A DNA stretch of 64,000 nt from Lunatimonas lonarensis (GCF_000390185.1 NZ_AQHR01000112.1:46120-110119), one strand, 5' to 3'. Shown: positions 16,180-25,932, counted from the first letter of the stretch. Made by a program: numbers and translations. Notes: generated by a model not told the origin, from the letters alone.

Positions 16180-16509
16180 CTACCAACGCATGTGGAGAAT
16201 ATCAGCACCCTCTTTCATCAACGCGATTACCAACCAAATAAGGAAGATCAAAGGGACTATAATGGAGTAAAAAAGCGGCTTTGCTTCCTCTCCCAGGTGC
16301 ATAAACTCCATCATAATATAGTAAGCCTTGACAATCGTCAACACGATGAATATAACGTACAACAAAATACCTCTTGGCATGGTAAAAGCGAACAAAAACT
16401 CAACCGCTGTGATGATAAGTAACAACAAGGCAGTCATCCAGATTTTCTTAATTTTCGCTTTATCCCTGGGGATTACTTCCAGCGCCCTTTTATTTTCTCC
16501 TGAAGCCAT
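16180..16509 (-). CDS. Cytochrome c oxidase subunit IV family protein
   Basis: A 109-residue protein with three membrane helices (about residues 22-42, 46-66 and 80-100), the layout of bacterial oxidase subunit IV (CtaF/CoxD). The recognisable core is FTMPRGILLYVIFIVLTIVK followed by YYIMMEFMHLGEE, in which the FMHL...E element is common to this family. Subunit IV stabilises the haem-copper oxidase and is not catalytic. The gene is the last structural gene of the act-cox operon: it starts 21 bases after coxIII and is followed by a strong intrinsic terminator. Confidence 0.9.
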   Translation of the reverse strand: MASGENKRALEVIPRDKAKIKKIWMTALLLLIITAVEFLFAFTMPRGILLYVIFIVLTIVKAYYIMMEFMHLGEEAKPLFYSIIVPLIFLIWLVIALMKEGADILHMRW

Positions 16510-16530
16510 AATATAAACTTTTAAATAAGG

Positions 16531-17301
16531 TTAGATCAAATAGAAAAACGTAAAGACAAACACCCAAACAAGATCAACAAAGTGCCAATAAAGGCCGATC
16601 TTCTCCACCATTTCATAGTGCCCTCTTCGCTCGTAGATACCTACGGCTGCTTGATAAAACGCCAGAAAGAGAAGAAAGACACCAATAGTGACGTGAAAGC
16701 CGTGGAACCCGGTAATAAAGAAAAACAATTGTGCAAACGGCGCAGGGCCATATTCATTCACGATCAGATTTGCTCCATATACCGTTTCAGAAACCACTCT
16801 TCCTAGTGAGTTTACGTAGGTCAGCGCTGTTCCGTTGTCCGTTCCATGTATAAAGTGAGACCATTCCCAAGCCTGACAGCTCAAAAAAGTAATCCCGCCA
16901 AGTAGCGTCCAAAGAAGCCATTTAGTAACATCGTTACGGTCATTGCGATGACCTGCCTCAACTGCCAAGACCATAGTTACCGAACTCATGATCAAAATAA
17001 AGGTCATCAAACCGACAAAGACCAATGGAAAGTGCCCACCGTGTACAAACGGTATCGCATCAAAGATCATTTCAGGAATGGGCCAGTATTCATTGGAACT
17101 GACAAAATCCGCCGAGCTTCCAACATATGCGGGATAACTCATCCGTATCGCTCCGTACGTGATCAAAAAGGCCCCGAAAGTAAAAATGTCTGAAAGAAGA
17201 AAAAACCACATCATAAGCTTACCGTAGCTTGCTTTTAATGGTTCGTTTCCACCCCCCCATACACCCCTCTTAGAGTTGATTTCTATCGCAGTCGATGACA
17301 T
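16531..17301 (-). CDS. Cytochrome c oxidase subunit III
   Basis: A 256-residue, seven-helix subunit III of a haem-copper oxidase. Family signs include GKLMMWFFLLSDIFTFG near residue 28, the WEWSHFIHG segment, the FAQLFFFITGFHGFHVTIG helix with its paired histidines, and the final YWHFVDLVWVFVF. Subunit III binds the core subunits and supports proton uptake and enzyme stability. The gene is 21 bases downstream of the shorter subunit III-like gene and 21 bases upstream of coxIV. Two related subunit III genes in one operon is a layout I know from Bacteroidota ACIII-oxidase operons. Confidence 0.93.
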   Translation of the reverse strand: MSSTAIEINSKRGVWGGGNEPLKASYGKLMMWFFLLSDIFTFGAFLITYGAIRMSYPAYVGSSADFVSSNEYWPIPEMIFDAIPFVHGGHFPLVFVGLMTFILIMSSVTMVLAVEAGHRNDRNDVTKWLLWTLLGGITFLSCQAWEWSHFIHGTDNGTALTYVNSLGRVVSETVYGANLIVNEYGPAPFAQLFFFITGFHGFHVTIGVFLLFLAFYQAAVGIYERRGHYEMVEKIGLYWHFVDLVWVFVFTFFYLI

Positions 17302-17322
17302 AATGTATAATTTAAAGACAAA

Positions 17323-17904
17323 TTAATGATTCAACATAAGAAACATGAACAAATACAACCACAACCCTCCCAGAAAATGCCAATAGGTAACGCACATTTC
17401 CATTCGCGCCATTTGCTTAGAATGCACCTCGTATTTGAAGGACGAAATTAATACAATAATTAGAAAAATCACACCACTGATTAAATGTAATGCATGCAAT
17501 CCGGTGAAAACATACAGAAAGGAACCCGCGGGATTACCCACAAAGTAGACGTCCCTATCGACAAGAGCCACCCAACTGTACCACTGTCCAACCAAGAATA
17601 CCAAACCAAGTACAACCGTAGCGGCCAATGCTACTTTCAACTGATCTAGATTATCACGTTTTGCAGATAAATATCCCCAGTGAAGCGTGAAACTGCTTAG
17701 AACAACCACCGCTGACGTGTACCAAAACACACTCGGAAGGTCGAACTCCAACCAATTGCCCTCTGCCTGTCTGACGATGTAAGCTGAGGTCATAGAAGCG
17801 AAAATCATTACCACCGTAACGATAAACAACCACAATGCAAACTTTTTGGGATGCATCGAAAGCGGCTGCTCTGCCTCTTCGATATATACGAGCTTATCTT
17901 CCAT
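17323..17904 (-). CDS. Short subunit III-like haem-copper oxidase protein
   Basis: A 193-residue, five-helix protein of the cytochrome c oxidase subunit III family. It has the expected FTGLHALHLISG (His pair) and CVTYWHFLGGLWLYLFMFL segments but lacks the first two helices of the standard 260-residue subunit. Its start codon overlaps the ctaB stop by one base (TGATG), so translation is coupled. It may act as a second subunit III or as an accessory subunit; the short five-helix form is normal in ba3/caa3-type enzymes. It differs strongly in sequence from the neighbouring 256-residue gene, so this is not a recent duplication. Confidence 0.88.
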   Translation of the reverse strand: MEDKLVYIEEAEQPLSMHPKKFALWLFIVTVVMIFASMTSAYIVRQAEGNWLEFDLPSVFWYTSAVVVLSSFTLHWGYLSAKRDNLDQLKVALAATVVLGLVFLVGQWYSWVALVDRDVYFVGNPAGSFLYVFTGLHALHLISGVIFLIIVLISSFKYEVHSKQMARMEMCVTYWHFLGGLWLYLFMFLMLNH

Positions 17905-18809
17905 CAGTTCACCTTATCCAAGAGATACGCAATCTGCACAACTGGCAGATAGAGAAATGAGCCAAACATAATCTTCAATGCAGATCTATGGGAACAATCA
18001 CGCATCAAGGAAAAAGTCTGGGCAAGGAACAATACGCCACACACAGTTGCTACAATGCCTGAATGAAGACCAGTCAACCCAAAATAAGTAGGCAGCAATC
18101 CAAGCGGCAACAGAAACAAGGTATAAACCATGATCTGAATCGCTGTATTTAGGTCCTTCTTCCCACCGGAGGGCAGAAGCTTAAAACCCGCTCGCTTATA
18201 ATCGTCGTCACTTACCCAAGCAATCGCCCAGAAGTGAGGAAATTGCCAAATAAACTGGATACCAAAAATAATCAACGCTTCATAGGTAACCGCGCCAGTC
18301 GCGGCTGTCCAACCCAGCAAAGGAGGCATAGCACCCGGTATAGCACCGACAAGGACAGCTATAGGTCCCACACGTTTAAGCGGTGTATACACAAAAACAT
18401 ACAGCACCATGCTCAATATGCCCAAATAAGTTGTTAACGGATTAGTAAACACCCAGAGGGTAAAAACACCAACCAACGCAACCAAAATAGTGAACCATTG
18501 AGCTTCCAACACCGAAACCACATTCATCGGCAAGGGCCTTGATTGAGTCCGTTTCATTAACCGATCAAGGTCACGTTCCAATATCTCGTTTGCCGCGCCA
18601 GAGGCTCCGCTTATCAGGAAGCCACCAACAATCAAACCAATCAGACCCGACCATGAGAATCCTGGCGAAGAATGTCCTAATACAAATCCGAATACCGCAG
18701 AGAATGTAACAAGTGCCGACAACCTAAATTTAAGCAAATCAAGATAGGCTCGCACTCTAACTGCCAAAATATTCAAAATTGTGTTTTCCGAAATATTTAC
18801 ACTGTTCAT
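17904..18809 (-). CDS. ctaB: Protohaem IX farnesyltransferase (haem o synthase)
   Basis: An integral membrane UbiA-family prenyltransferase of 301 residues that adds farnesyl to haem B to make haem O, the precursor of haem A for the oxidase encoded beside it. The first Asp-rich motif, NEILERDLDRLMKRTQSRPL, and the second loop, SDDDYKRAGFKLLP, are both intact, with about eight membrane helices around them. The ATG at 18809 is preferred over a TTG three codons upstream. No ctaA (haem A synthase) is seen in the window. It lies 302 bases after ctaD with a possible hairpin between, and overlaps the next gene by one base. Confidence 0.93.
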   Translation of the reverse strand: MNSVNISENTILNILAVRVRAYLDLLKFRLSALVTFSAVFGFVLGHSSPGFSWSGLIGLIVGGFLISGASGAANEILERDLDRLMKRTQSRPLPMNVVSVLEAQWFTILVALVGVFTLWVFTNPLTTYLGILSMVLYVFVYTPLKRVGPIAVLVGAIPGAMPPLLGWTAATGAVTYEALIIFGIQFIWQFPHFWAIAWVSDDDYKRAGFKLLPSGGKKDLNTAIQIMVYTLFLLPLGLLPTYFGLTGLHSGIVATVCGVLFLAQTFSLMRDCSHRSALKIMFGSFLYLPVVQIAYLLDKVN

Positions 18810-18991
18810 TTTAACCAACGATGTCCGGATAATGCCTCCTACTACCTAGAAAACGATAAAGGTGACCAAATTAATCGAGTCCCAAAAGCATACTGCCTGA
18901 AAGGGAAATTCACGAAGAAATATTTCAAAAAGATCTAGAGATATAACGGAGATCCCTCTATTACCAACTAGACCTCATTAATAATTATTTA

Positions 18992-19028
18992 GGAGTTAGA
19001 ACAAGCGACAACCACCTGCTCTAACTCC
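18992..19028 (-). terminator. Weak hairpin between ctaD and ctaB
   Basis: Inverted 9-bp arms (GGAGTTAGA at 18992-19000 and TCTAACTCC at 19020-19028) enclose a 19-base loop, 84 bases past the ctaD stop. The minus-strand sequence afterwards is A+T rich but lacks a clean T run. It could be a weak terminator or a processing/stability element. The rest of the 18810-19111 gap shows no gene. Confidence 0.35.
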
Positions 19029-19111
19029 CAAGCTTTTTGATTGAATCCAACCACTTAAAGACCTACAGAAACACCAACACGTTAAGCAACCTTGGCTCAA
19101 CCCTTTATCTC

Positions 19112-21007
19112 TTAGTGGCTACTCTTGGATTCTTGCCCCACCAAGACCTCCTGTTCTTCAGCTATAATTTCTTTCTCCAACTTCACCAATCGCTCTTCAT
19201 GGGGGAGATTAGATTCCGGAGTTGCAGACAAAGGAACGGTTTGTGGGATAAAATCATCCTTTGCACCAGGCTTAGAGTAATCATAAGGCCAACGATAAAC
19301 TGCAGGAATTTCACCAGGCCAATTTCCATGTCCGGGATGTAAAGGAGTAGTCCACTCCAGCGTATTGGACTGCCAAGGGTTCAATGATGCCTTGCGCCCC
19401 CTGTACATACTGTAGAAGAAATTGAACAGGAATATAAACTGTGCAGCAAACGTGATGATAGCGGCAACAGAAACGAACATGTTCAGGTCTGTGTACATAT
19501 CAGAGAAGGAGAAGGTTGACCAGCTATAGTACCTTCTTGGGAACCCAGCAATACCAATGTAATGCATGGGGAAAAACACCATGTAAACACCGACAAAGGT
19601 TAACCAGAAATGGAGAGAACCCAATTTTTCATCCATCATTCTGCCAAAGAATTTGGGAAACCAATGATAAACACCAGCCATCAAGCCAAAGAAAGAAGCA
19701 GACCCCATCACCAAGTGAAAGTGGGCAACCACAAAATAGGTGTCGTGCAACTGAATATCAATGGCCGAATTACCTAGAAATATACCCGTTAAGCCCCCTG
19801 AAATAAAGAAGGAGACCAAACCAATCGAAAACATCATTGCTGTTGTAAATCTCAAATTACCCTTCCATAACGTAGTAAGATAATTAAACACCTTCACCGC
19901 GGAAGGAACCGCTATAATAAGTGTCAGAAACATGAATATAGAACCCAAGAAAGGATTCATTCCCGACACGAACATATGGTGCGCCCAAACCACAAAGGAA
20001 AGGATGGCAATTCCAAGCATTGAAATGATCATCGCTTTGTAACCAAAAATAGGCTTTCTGGAGTTGGTAGCAATTACTTCGGAGGATATACCAAGAGCAG
20101 GCAAAAGTACAATATACACCTCAGGGTGCCCTAGGAACCAAAAGAGATGTTGATAAAGTACGGCACTACCTCCTGTGTTTGGCAAAGCCTCGCCTCCTAT
20201 GTAGATATCTGACAGATAAAAACTCGTTCCAAAACTCCTATCAAATACCAAAAGCAAAGCCGCCGAAAATAGTACGGGAAAAGACAAAAGACCTATAACG
20301 GCGGTCAAGAAGAAAGCCCATACAGTAAGTGGCAACCTCGAAAAGGACATACCTTTTGTGCGAAGGTTGATTACGGTGGTAATATAATTTATCCCGCCCA
20401 ATAACTGAGAGGCGATGAAAAACGTCATAGCTACGAGCCAAAGCGTCATTCCAAGCCCTGATCCAGGCATCGCTTGCTCAAGAGCAGAAAGCGGCGGGTA
20501 AACCACCCATCCACCAGAAGCCGGCCCTGTCTCGATAAAGAGAGAGATGAACATGATGAGACCAGATACAAAAAAGAACCAGTAAGACAGCATATTCATA
20601 AATCCAGAAGCCATGTCTCTCGCACCTATTTGCAGAGGGATCAAGAAGTTGGAAAACGTCCCGCTCAACCCTGCAGTCAATACAAAGAACACCATGATGG
20701 TCCCGTGCATCGTCACCAGTGCCAAGTAGAAGTTTGGATCCAGCTGCCCTGTCTCAGTAATCCATCCACCTAGGATCGGCCTTAGAAATTCCAAATTCAT
20801 TTCAGGGAAACCAAGCTGAAGCCTGAAAAGGATGGAAAGGAAACCCCCAATCAACGCCCAAAATATGCCGGTAATCAAAAACTGCTTACCGATCATCTTA
20901 TGGTCAGTGGAGAAAATATACTTCGTTACGAAGTTATCTTTGTGCTCATGATCATGGTGATCGTCGTGTGTTGAAACACCATGTGCTGCTACGTTAGCTA
21001 CCGCCAT
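19112..21007 (-). CDS. ctaD: Cytochrome c oxidase subunit I
   Basis: The 631-residue catalytic subunit with 12 or more membrane helices. It binds haem a, haem a3 and CuB, reduces oxygen to water and pumps protons. Visible ligands and motifs are TMHGTIMVFF (low-spin haem His), WFLGHPEVYIVLLPALG (CuB His, cross-linked Tyr and the Glu of the D channel), VWAHHMF (two CuB His), and HDTYFVVAHFHLVMG (haem ligands). The Glu in GHPEVY points to the A1 subfamily. The N-terminus carries a His/Asp-rich stretch (DDHHDHEH) before the first helix. It follows coxB by 17 bases in the operon. Confidence 0.97.
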   Translation of the reverse strand: MAVANVAAHGVSTHDDHHDHEHKDNFVTKYIFSTDHKMIGKQFLITGIFWALIGGFLSILFRLQLGFPEMNLEFLRPILGGWITETGQLDPNFYLALVTMHGTIMVFFVLTAGLSGTFSNFLIPLQIGARDMASGFMNMLSYWFFFVSGLIMFISLFIETGPASGGWVVYPPLSALEQAMPGSGLGMTLWLVAMTFFIASQLLGGINYITTVINLRTKGMSFSRLPLTVWAFFLTAVIGLLSFPVLFSAALLLVFDRSFGTSFYLSDIYIGGEALPNTGGSAVLYQHLFWFLGHPEVYIVLLPALGISSEVIATNSRKPIFGYKAMIISMLGIAILSFVVWAHHMFVSGMNPFLGSIFMFLTLIIAVPSAVKVFNYLTTLWKGNLRFTTAMMFSIGLVSFFISGGLTGIFLGNSAIDIQLHDTYFVVAHFHLVMGSASFFGLMAGVYHWFPKFFGRMMDEKLGSLHFWLTFVGVYMVFFPMHYIGIAGFPRRYYSWSTFSFSDMYTDLNMFVSVAAIITFAAQFIFLFNFFYSMYRGRKASLNPWQSNTLEWTTPLHPGHGNWPGEIPAVYRWPYDYSKPGAKDDFIPQTVPLSATPESNLPHEERLVKLEKEIIAEEQEVLVGQESKSSH

Positions 21008-21024
21008 ATTCTTACCTATTAATG

Positions 21025-22059
21025 TTATTTGCTATCAAATGATGATGTCTCCGCAAGATTGTCCTGTCCTTTGGGCAGGTCAAGGACTAAACTGGGATTT
21101 GCTTCTACGAAAGTCCTCTGTTCGTTAAACCACTTTCTATACTCATCAGGCTCAACCACGGTTATCACCCTGCGCATTGAAAAATGGCCACTTCCGCATA
21201 CCTCTGTACAGGCTATCTCATACTCGAAGCTCTCGTCACCGAGTTCAGCCCGCATTTCCGCCGTAGTTTTTGTAGGTACAAACCAAAACCTGGTCGGCAT
21301 CCCTGGAACAGCATCCATCTTCAGCCTCATGTGCGGAGCGAAAACAGAGTGCAAAACATCCCTCGCTCGTATCTTGAACAAAACCGGCTCGCCCTTGGGG
21401 ATCACAACAGTTTGAGAAGGAAAGTCGTCTCTGGAATTCTGGTCAGAAAAGTCAATACCACGAGAATTGGTAGCATTGATCAAACGGTAATCAAAATCAC
21501 CCATGATACCGTCCTTACCTGCGTACCTAATCTCCCATGCAAACTGATACCCCATCAACTCAACCTCGTGTGCTCCTTCAGGTGCGGGGGATGTTATATC
21601 AGTCCACGCTCTCCAACCGGAAATAACCAACACCGTCAATACGAGCGCAGGAACCAAGGTCCAAACAATTTCAAGCTTGTTATTGTCAGGGTAATAAGTA
21701 GCCCGCTTTTTCTCATTGTATTGATATTTATAGCTGAACCAAAACAACAATATGTGGGTCAGGATAAAAATGAACCCAGTGACCGCCATAGTAATCCAAA
21801 ACAACCGATCGGTCACAGCACCATGTTCAGAAGCCAATGGAAGCTGATAGTTATCAAACTCCTTTATGGAATACCAGAACATAAGTATACCAGTACCAAT
21901 AAGGAAAAACATCATTAGAAACGCATTTACCTTATTCGTATTCCCGGTAAACTTTCCTTCAGTGCCCTTGGCTACTGAGATCAAGGTTTGAACTCTAAAC
22001 ACCATCCAGATAACGGACAGCAAAAGAACAACACCAATCGTAATGAGAAATCCGTACAT
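21025..22059 (-). CDS. Cytochrome c oxidase subunit II, no haem domain, two extra N-terminal helices
   Basis: A 344-residue subunit carrying the binuclear CuA centre that accepts electrons for subunit I. CuA ligands are all present: His in RDVLHSVFAPHM, and Cys-X3-Cys-X3-His-X2-Met in CTEVCGSGHFSMR. The usual pair of membrane helices (about residues 88-108 and 130-150) is preceded by two further helices (about 2-20 and 46-64), which standard subunit II lacks. There is no fused cytochrome c, in line with electron delivery by the haems of ACIII. The gene lies 24 bases after actF and 17 bases before ctaD. Confidence 0.95.
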   Translation of the reverse strand: MYGFLITIGVVLLLSVIWMVFRVQTLISVAKGTEGKFTGNTNKVNAFLMMFFLIGTGILMFWYSIKEFDNYQLPLASEHGAVTDRLFWITMAVTGFIFILTHILLFWFSYKYQYNEKKRATYYPDNNKLEIVWTLVPALVLTVLVISGWRAWTDITSPAPEGAHEVELMGYQFAWEIRYAGKDGIMGDFDYRLINATNSRGIDFSDQNSRDDFPSQTVVIPKGEPVLFKIRARDVLHSVFAPHMRLKMDAVPGMPTRFWFVPTKTTAEMRAELGDESFEYEIACTEVCGSGHFSMRRVITVVEPDEYRKWFNEQRTFVEANPSLVLDLPKGQDNLAETSSFDSK

Positions 22060-22083
22060 AATATTATTTTTTTCGGATAATTA

Positions 22084-23373
22084 TTAAATGTGATGATGAA
22101 GGCTTTCTTCCAACATAGGATGATTCTTCGCTACCAACCTTGTTTTGGCCAGATTGGTAAACACCACTAGAATAAAGGCGGACGCGTAAACCAGCAACAT
22201 TCCAATTTCCATAAAACCAAGACCGCCGTTATGACCTAGTGTACCGGGCTGAACCATAAGAAAGAAATCCAACCAGTGACCGAACAGTATCAACGTACAT
22301 ACAAGCTTAAGAAACACCGAGTGTCTTTTTGCATCCCTTGTCATTAAAACCAGAAAGGGAAGCACAAAGTTTATGATGATATTTACAAATATAAACCCAC
22401 CATACACATCACTTGTCAACCTTTCTACAAAGTATACCGACTCTTCAGGGATATTCGCATAATAGATCAAAAGGAACTGCGAAAACCATAGGTATGTCCA
22501 GAAAATTGAAAAGGCAAAAACAAATTTTCCCAAGTCATGAATATGATTTTGATTGACCATAGGAAGGTATCCCAAATCCTTCAAAAACACCGTAAAAAGC
22601 GTAAGGGCAGCCAATCCAGCTACAAACCAGGAGGCAAACACATACCAGCCAAACAGCGTTGAAAACCAGTGTGTATCAATAGACATTATCCAATCCCATG
22701 CGCTGATAGAGGAAGAAACGGCAAAGAAAACCAAGAAAATAGCAGACCACTTCCTAAGCTGAAACCAATAGGTCGTTCCACCATTTAAGTCCTCCTGATC
22801 GGAAAGTGACTTCAATTTATTAAAAAAGAAAACCCAAAACCCGAAGAACAAAACCATTCTCAGAATGTAAAATATGGGAAAAGAACCTTTTTCCATAGGC
22901 CAATAAAAGAAGGCTCCCTTTCCATCTATGATCTTGTCGTAATTCGCTACGTCGGACTTATCATAAATATAGCTGTGCGTCCAATGGAACAGGTCATGGC
23001 TAGCTATAAAAAACGTGACGATCATAAGACCCGCAGCTATTGGAAGCCAATGGCCAAAGGAAATCATTACGCGGATAAGCGGAGCAGACCAACCCGCCTG
23101 GGCTGCATATTGAATCGCAAAAAAGAATACGCCGATGATCCCGATACCGGTGAAGTATACATTATTGATCCAAAGGTTAGCCCAAAGACGCTGAGTCCAG
23201 TGATAGGCGTGCCCGCCTGCGTCATCTCCATGCGCATGCCCACCAAACATAGCAGCGATTATGCCGACAACGAGCAACCCGGCACCGATCAACCCTAATG
23301 TGATTACCGACTTTCGGATCGCATCGGTAAAATCAAATTTCTGATCAAGATTGTAATTTGAAACCTGTGCCAT
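22084..23373 (-). CDS. actF: Alternative Complex III subunit ActF (quinol:cytochrome c oxidoreductase)
   Basis: A 429-residue membrane protein with about ten helices, the second large membrane subunit of ACIII and structurally a relative of ActC/NrfD proteins. Clear family segments include HYWTQRLWANLWINNVYFT near residue 60, SFGHWLPIAAGLMIVTF, and the late HWLDFFLMVQPGTLG. ActF helps form the quinol site or proton path but binds no redox cofactor. It lies two bases after actE and 24 bases before coxB, keeping ACIII and oxidase genes in one unit. Confidence 0.92.
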   Translation of the reverse strand: MAQVSNYNLDQKFDFTDAIRKSVITLGLIGAGLLVVGIIAAMFGGHAHGDDAGGHAYHWTQRLWANLWINNVYFTGIGIIGVFFFAIQYAAQAGWSAPLIRVMISFGHWLPIAAGLMIVTFFIASHDLFHWTHSYIYDKSDVANYDKIIDGKGAFFYWPMEKGSFPIFYILRMVLFFGFWVFFFNKLKSLSDQEDLNGGTTYWFQLRKWSAIFLVFFAVSSSISAWDWIMSIDTHWFSTLFGWYVFASWFVAGLAALTLFTVFLKDLGYLPMVNQNHIHDLGKFVFAFSIFWTYLWFSQFLLIYYANIPEESVYFVERLTSDVYGGFIFVNIIINFVLPFLVLMTRDAKRHSVFLKLVCTLILFGHWLDFFLMVQPGTLGHNGGLGFMEIGMLLVYASAFILVVFTNLAKTRLVAKNHPMLEESLHHHI

Positions 23374-23375
23374 TC

Positions 23376-23999
23376 TTATTTCTGAATTTCTTGTTTAACA
23401 TAGTGCACGATTTTCCATCTTCTTTCGATGGACATCTGGGATCCATGGGCACCCATTCTACCCTTGCCATGGGTGATCACGTGAAAGATGTGCCCCTCTG
23501 GCAACTCTTTGTAAGCACCCCCCTTAAGATTGGCCACACCTCCGATTACCTCACCCACTTTGCCGTCTCCTTCACCCTGAGCGCCATGACAGGCAGAACA
23601 GTACTGGATATATAGCTGTCCTCCCTCGGCCAATACTTCGTCCGAAAGCTCAACAGGATTCTCTACCAAAGCTGACCCCTCGAGGTCGGCAATACGCAAC
23701 CTGTAAGGCAAAATGCCATTTTTATTTCTAGGAACGGTATTTGCCACCGGTTCCCTCATATTCATCCCGTGAGGATTGTTGATGTTGCTATTAAAAAACT
23801 CTCCCTTTCCATCTTCCCGATTGGAAAGCCATTTGCCCTCTTCTTCGTTTGTAATTTGGGTGAGTGGCTCGTAAGCAACAGAGTGATACATCTGTGGCGC
23901 ATACTCTGTACCGGGATAATCACCTGAAGCACTGCAAGAGGCTAAGCTCAGGCCTATTCCCACTGCAACTGTTAGATATATAGATGTCGTTATTTTCAT
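23376..23999 (-). CDS. actE: Alternative Complex III subunit ActE, mono-haem cytochrome c lipoprotein
   Basis: A 207-residue periplasmic cytochrome c. A lipobox (SLASC, cysteine at about residue 22) predicts membrane anchoring. One haem site, YCSACHGAQGEGDG, lies near residue 134, with a likely Met axial ligand near the C-terminus (GRMGAHGSQM). ActE passes electrons from the ActA haems toward the oxidase or another acceptor. The gene starts 14 bases after the actD stop and ends two bases before actF. The segment NNPHGMNMREP before the haem domain is characteristic of ACIII monohaem subunits. Confidence 0.93.
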   Translation of the reverse strand: MKITTSIYLTVAVGIGLSLASCSASGDYPGTEYAPQMYHSVAYEPLTQITNEEEGKWLSNREDGKGEFFNSNINNPHGMNMREPVANTVPRNKNGILPYRLRIADLEGSALVENPVELSDEVLAEGGQLYIQYCSACHGAQGEGDGKVGEVIGGVANLKGGAYKELPEGHIFHVITHGKGRMGAHGSQMSIERRWKIVHYVKQEIQK

Positions 24000-24013
24000 T
24001 TGTCCCAGATTAC

Positions 24014-24550
24014 TTAGTCAAAACTTTTGTTATTCACCTCGGTTGCACCCGCATTTTTGAGCACGTCAACTATCGCATCCTGCGCCAACGCACCGTTGCT
24101 CGCCAAGTCGATCGCCATTATATGCTTATCGTCTGTGCTTCTGAGGTCGTAGATCCTAGGTTTTCCCCAAGGCTTGAGATTACTGGTAACCATGAAAACC
24201 CCTACCATGCCAAACGCTGCCAATAATACGGTCATTTCGAAAGTGACAGGGATAAAAGTAGGCAAGGATGCGTAATTCTTTCCACCTATAATCATGGGCC
24301 AATCGAATTTCATCATGTAAAACTGCATCGTAAGAGCTAGCGTAGTGCCAAGCATTCCAAACAAAAAGGCGGCAATGGGAAGGCGGCTTCTTTTGTAGCC
24401 CAACTCTTCATCCAATCCGTGTACAGGATAAGGAGAATACACCTCATGGATTTTCACACCACTACCTCTTACTTGCTTTACAGCATGAAGCAATACATCC
24501 TCATCGTCAAAGACTCCAAGTACAAAGTTTTTATCTTTTTCCATGATCAT
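24014..24550 (-). CDS. actD: Alternative Complex III subunit ActD (DUF3341)
   Basis: A 178-residue subunit of the DUF3341 family. A soluble N-terminal part (VLGVFDDEDVLLHAVKQV, then YSPYPVHGLDEELG) is followed by two membrane helices (about residues 65-85 and 105-125) and a C-terminal cytoplasmic tail. In known ACIII structures ActD is a small accessory subunit that binds no cofactor. The start is directly adjacent to the actC stop (TAAATG); a second in-frame ATG two codons on is an alternative start. The FP.TFEMT motif between the helices is a family hallmark. Confidence 0.93.
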   Translation of the reverse strand: MIMEKDKNFVLGVFDDEDVLLHAVKQVRGSGVKIHEVYSPYPVHGLDEELGYKRSRLPIAAFLFGMLGTTLALTMQFYMMKFDWPMIIGGKNYASLPTFIPVTFEMTVLLAAFGMVGVFMVTSNLKPWGKPRIYDLRSTDDKHIMAIDLASNGALAQDAIVDVLKNAGATEVNNKSFD

Positions 24551-25912
24551 TTATTTTACTTTTTCTGACGAAGATTTCAATACCGACTTAACCTCTGCCA
24601 TGTTGATTACAGGGAAGAATTTCGCAAACAGTAAGAAACAGGTAAAGAACAAACCAAACGTAAACATATAAACCCCAACATCCGTGATGGTCGGATAAAA
24701 CATAACCCAGGATGATGGTAGAAAATCCCGGTGCAAGGAGGTAACAATGATTACAAATCGCTCAAACCACATTCCTATGTTAACCACAATGGATAGAATA
24801 AAGGTAGCCGCGATAGAAGTACGGATTTTCTTGAACCAAAATAATTGAGGTGAAATCACGTTGCAGGTCATCATAGACCAATACGCCCACCAATAAGGGC
24901 CAAACATCCTGTTGACGAAAGCATATTGTTCCGCGGCAACTCCCGAATACCATGCAATGAAGAATTCGGTGATGTAGGCAATCCCAACTATTGAGCCGGT
25001 GATGATGATTACGATATTCATCAATTCGATGTGGGTGATGGTGATATAGTCCTCTAGATTGAATACTTTCCTCGTAACCAACATCAGCGTCAACACCATG
25101 GCAAACCCAGAGAAAATCGCCCCGGCTACGAAATAGGGAGGGAAAATCGTTGTGTGCCACCCTGGGATTACCGAAGTCGCAAAGTCAAAAGATACGATGG
25201 TATGTACAGAAAGAACCAGTGGAGTGGCCAGGCCGGCCAAAATGAGAGAAACCGATTCATATCTCATCCATGTCTTTGCAGCACCATCCCATCCAAAACT
25301 GAGCGCACCGTAGATCGCCTTTCTGATTCCCGTAGCACGGTCCCTAATAGTGGCAAAATCCGGAATCAAACCGATGTACCAGAACACTAAGGATACAGAA
25401 AAGTAAGTGGAGATCGCAAAAACGTCCCAGAGAAGCGGGGAGTTAAAATTAACCCATAGAGATCCATAGGTGTTAGGCAACGGCAGGGCCCAAATGGCTC
25501 CAATCCAAGGCCTACCCATGTGTATAAGCGGGAACAAGGCAGCACAAATAACCGCAAAGATGGTCATCGCTTCTGCCGCCCGGTTAATGGATGTCCTCCA
25601 TTTTTGGCGGAACAATAACAATACCGCTGAAATGAGGGTACCGGCGTGACCAATACCTACCCACCACACGAAGTTGGTGATATCCCAGGCCCAACCAACT
25701 GTTTTGTTCAGACCCCACATACCAATACCTTCCCAAAGGGTCGCAGCTAGGGCAAGAGAACCAAGCAAAAGGGTACCGACAGACACAGCCAGCCCCAAAA
25801 GCCAACTAACCGAGGGCTTGCCCTCCACTTGCCGGGAAACGTCATTGGTAACGTCCTTGTAAGTTTTACCACCGGTAACCAGCGGCTCTCGTACGGATGA
25901 AGTAACCTGCAT
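24551..25912 (-). CDS. actC: Alternative Complex III subunit ActC (NrfD/PsrC-like)
   Basis: A 453-residue integral membrane protein of the NrfD/PsrC family with about ten helices. It is the main quinol-binding membrane subunit of ACIII and accepts electrons from menaquinol for transfer to ActB. Segments such as [21 protein letters not shown] and [18 protein letters not shown] are typical of ActC. It lies 20 bases after actB and its stop touches the actD start. No obvious deviation from the family is visible. Confidence 0.94.
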   Translation of the reverse strand: MQVTSSVREPLVTGGKTYKDVTNDVSRQVEGKPSVSWLLGLAVSVGTLLLGSLALAATLWEGIGMWGLNKTVGWAWDITNFVWWVGIGHAGTLISAVLLLFRQKWRTSINRAAEAMTIFAVICAALFPLIHMGRPWIGAIWALPLPNTYGSLWVNFNSPLLWDVFAISTYFSVSLVFWYIGLIPDFATIRDRATGIRKAIYGALSFGWDGAAKTWMRYESVSLILAGLATPLVLSVHTIVSFDFATSVIPGWHTTIFPPYFVAGAIFSGFAMVLTLMLVTRKVFNLEDYITITHIELMNIVIIITGSIVGIAYITEFFIAWYSGVAAEQYAFVNRMFGPYWWAYWSMMTCNVISPQLFWFKKIRTSIAATFILSIVVNIGMWFERFVIIVTSLHRDFLPSSWVMFYPTITDVGVYMFTFGLFFTCFLLFAKFFPVINMAEVKSVLKSSSEKVK

Positions 25913-25932
25913 ATCTCTGTAATTATATAAAA

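Noticed and set aside
17323..18809. Frameshifted single gene for ctaB and the short subunit III
   Set aside because: They are separate complete proteins; the one-base TGATG overlap is normal translational coupling.
21184..21918. 244-codon plus-strand open frame inside coxB
   Set aside because: It lies antisense to the CuA subunit gene, with unnatural composition and no recognisable domain.
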